This document shows positions 31,847-32,308 of a stretch of DNA of 32,308 nt, one piece after another (position 1 is the first letter of the stretch; every line of letters begins with the position of its first letter). The DNA is taken from the NCBI GenBank assembly GCA_003427395.1, contig BFEA01000959.1:225898-258205 (forward strand), in the 5' to 3' direction. Under the pieces are notes generated by a model. The model ran no database searches and was not told the DNA's origin. It saw only the letters and a list, made by a program, of their open reading frames with translations. The translations under genes were made by a program, and so were the position numbers. The DNA is from Chara braunii (lineage: Eukaryota > Streptophyta > Charophyceae > Charales > Characeae).

Positions 31847-32113
31847 CGCAACCGAGGGCAAACAGTCAAGTATATTCCAAATGGCCGTCCACGGGATACT
31901 TCGATCATTCCAGGCATTGTTCCCCAGGGTCAAGTTGTTCCTGCAGGGCCGCCAGTGCCAGTTGCCATCCCAGTGCCTGTTGGAGCGGGTGTTGTGCCTG
32001 GTGTGCCATCGCATCCAGAAATACTGACAACGAGTATGCTTGCAGCTGCCCCTCCACATCAACAGAAACAAATGCTTGGCGAGCGGCTTTTCCCATTGGT
32101 CCACCGACTCCAG
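31847..32113 (+). CDS. PABP: Poly(A)-binding protein, exon for the distal linker and start of MLLE
   Basis: The exon reads [17 protein letters not shown], a Pro/Val-rich stretch ([20 protein letters not shown]), then the first helices of the C-terminal MLLE (PABC) domain from 32024: [20 protein letters not shown] then [14 protein letters not shown] is a peptide-binding domain that recruits PAM2-motif proteins such as translation and deadenylation factors. The donor CAG|GTATGA at 32114 interrupts the domain, so the KITGMLLE helix lies in the next exon outside the window. The start is uncertain: acceptor 31816 would add [10 protein letters not shown] in the same frame. I prefer 31847 because those ten residues are unusually hydrophobic for the linker. 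Confidence 0.9.
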
Positions 32114-32219
32114 GTATGAATGAACATGAGGATTTTCAAAGAGGTCCAAGTAATGAAATGTCTTGCCCACATTTCCTTACGCAAGAAAAGGAGTATACAA
32201 TCAGTGAACTGGGTTTCTG

Positions 32220-32225
<6 letters not shown>

Positions 32226-32308
<83 letters not shown>
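32226..32308. repeat. (CT)n microsatellite reaching the window end
   Basis: More than 40 CT units, running off the right edge of the window within the next PABP intron. Confidence 0.97.

Overview
This is eukaryotic nuclear DNA. The host gene on the + strand is one large-intron gene for a cytoplasmic poly(A)-binding protein (PABP). Seven coding exons can be read, in order: 3' part of RRM2, RRM3, the basic RRM3-RRM4 linker, RRM4, end of RRM4 plus proline-rich linker, glutamine-rich linker, and linker plus the start of the C-terminal MLLE (PABC) domain. Their splice phases are mutually consistent and join into about 496 codons. RRM1, the start of RRM2 and the end of MLLE lie outside the window. 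Introns reach about 11.8, 11.0 and 4.3 kb. Giant introns, many GA/CT runs and a decayed chromodomain-bearing Ty3/gypsy element suggest a large streptophyte genome. A charophyte alga such as Chara is a reasonable guess, but the sequence alone does not prove it.

Layout. 1-465: end of an upstream intron with a (GA)n run and a 2 x 78 bp repeat. 466-656: RRM2 exon. 657-12477: an 11.8 kb intron holding a nested insertion. A small terminal-inverted-repeat (TIR) DNA element (1566-2049 plus 11717-11779) was split by a Ty3/gypsy LTR retrotransposon (2050-11711) flanked by the 5 bp target-site duplication CTTGG. The retroelement has two LTRs, a polypurine tract, a primer-binding-site-like sequence, and frameshifted gag, protease, RT, RNase H, integrase and chromodomain. 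Its leader carries an AT-rich block containing a clear U2 snRNA-like sequence at 3744. 12478-12737: RRM3 exon. 12738-23778: an 11.0 kb intron with many tandem duplications (68, 184, ~180, 137, 42 and 201 bp units), GA and TG/AG microsatellites and a 111 bp MITE of the same TIR family. 23779-23885: linker exon. 23886-28203: an intron with a GC-rich coding-like patch, a phased 19-20 bp motif array and a 54 bp minisatellite. 28204-32113: the remaining PABP exons. The window ends inside a (CT)n run.

No second host protein gene, tRNA, rRNA or CRISPR array was found. The most unusual signals are the U2-like sequence, whose stem changes preserve pairing while its branch-site recognition segment is altered; the TIR family present both as a MITE and as the split host of the retroelement; and the phased repeat at 26340-26470.
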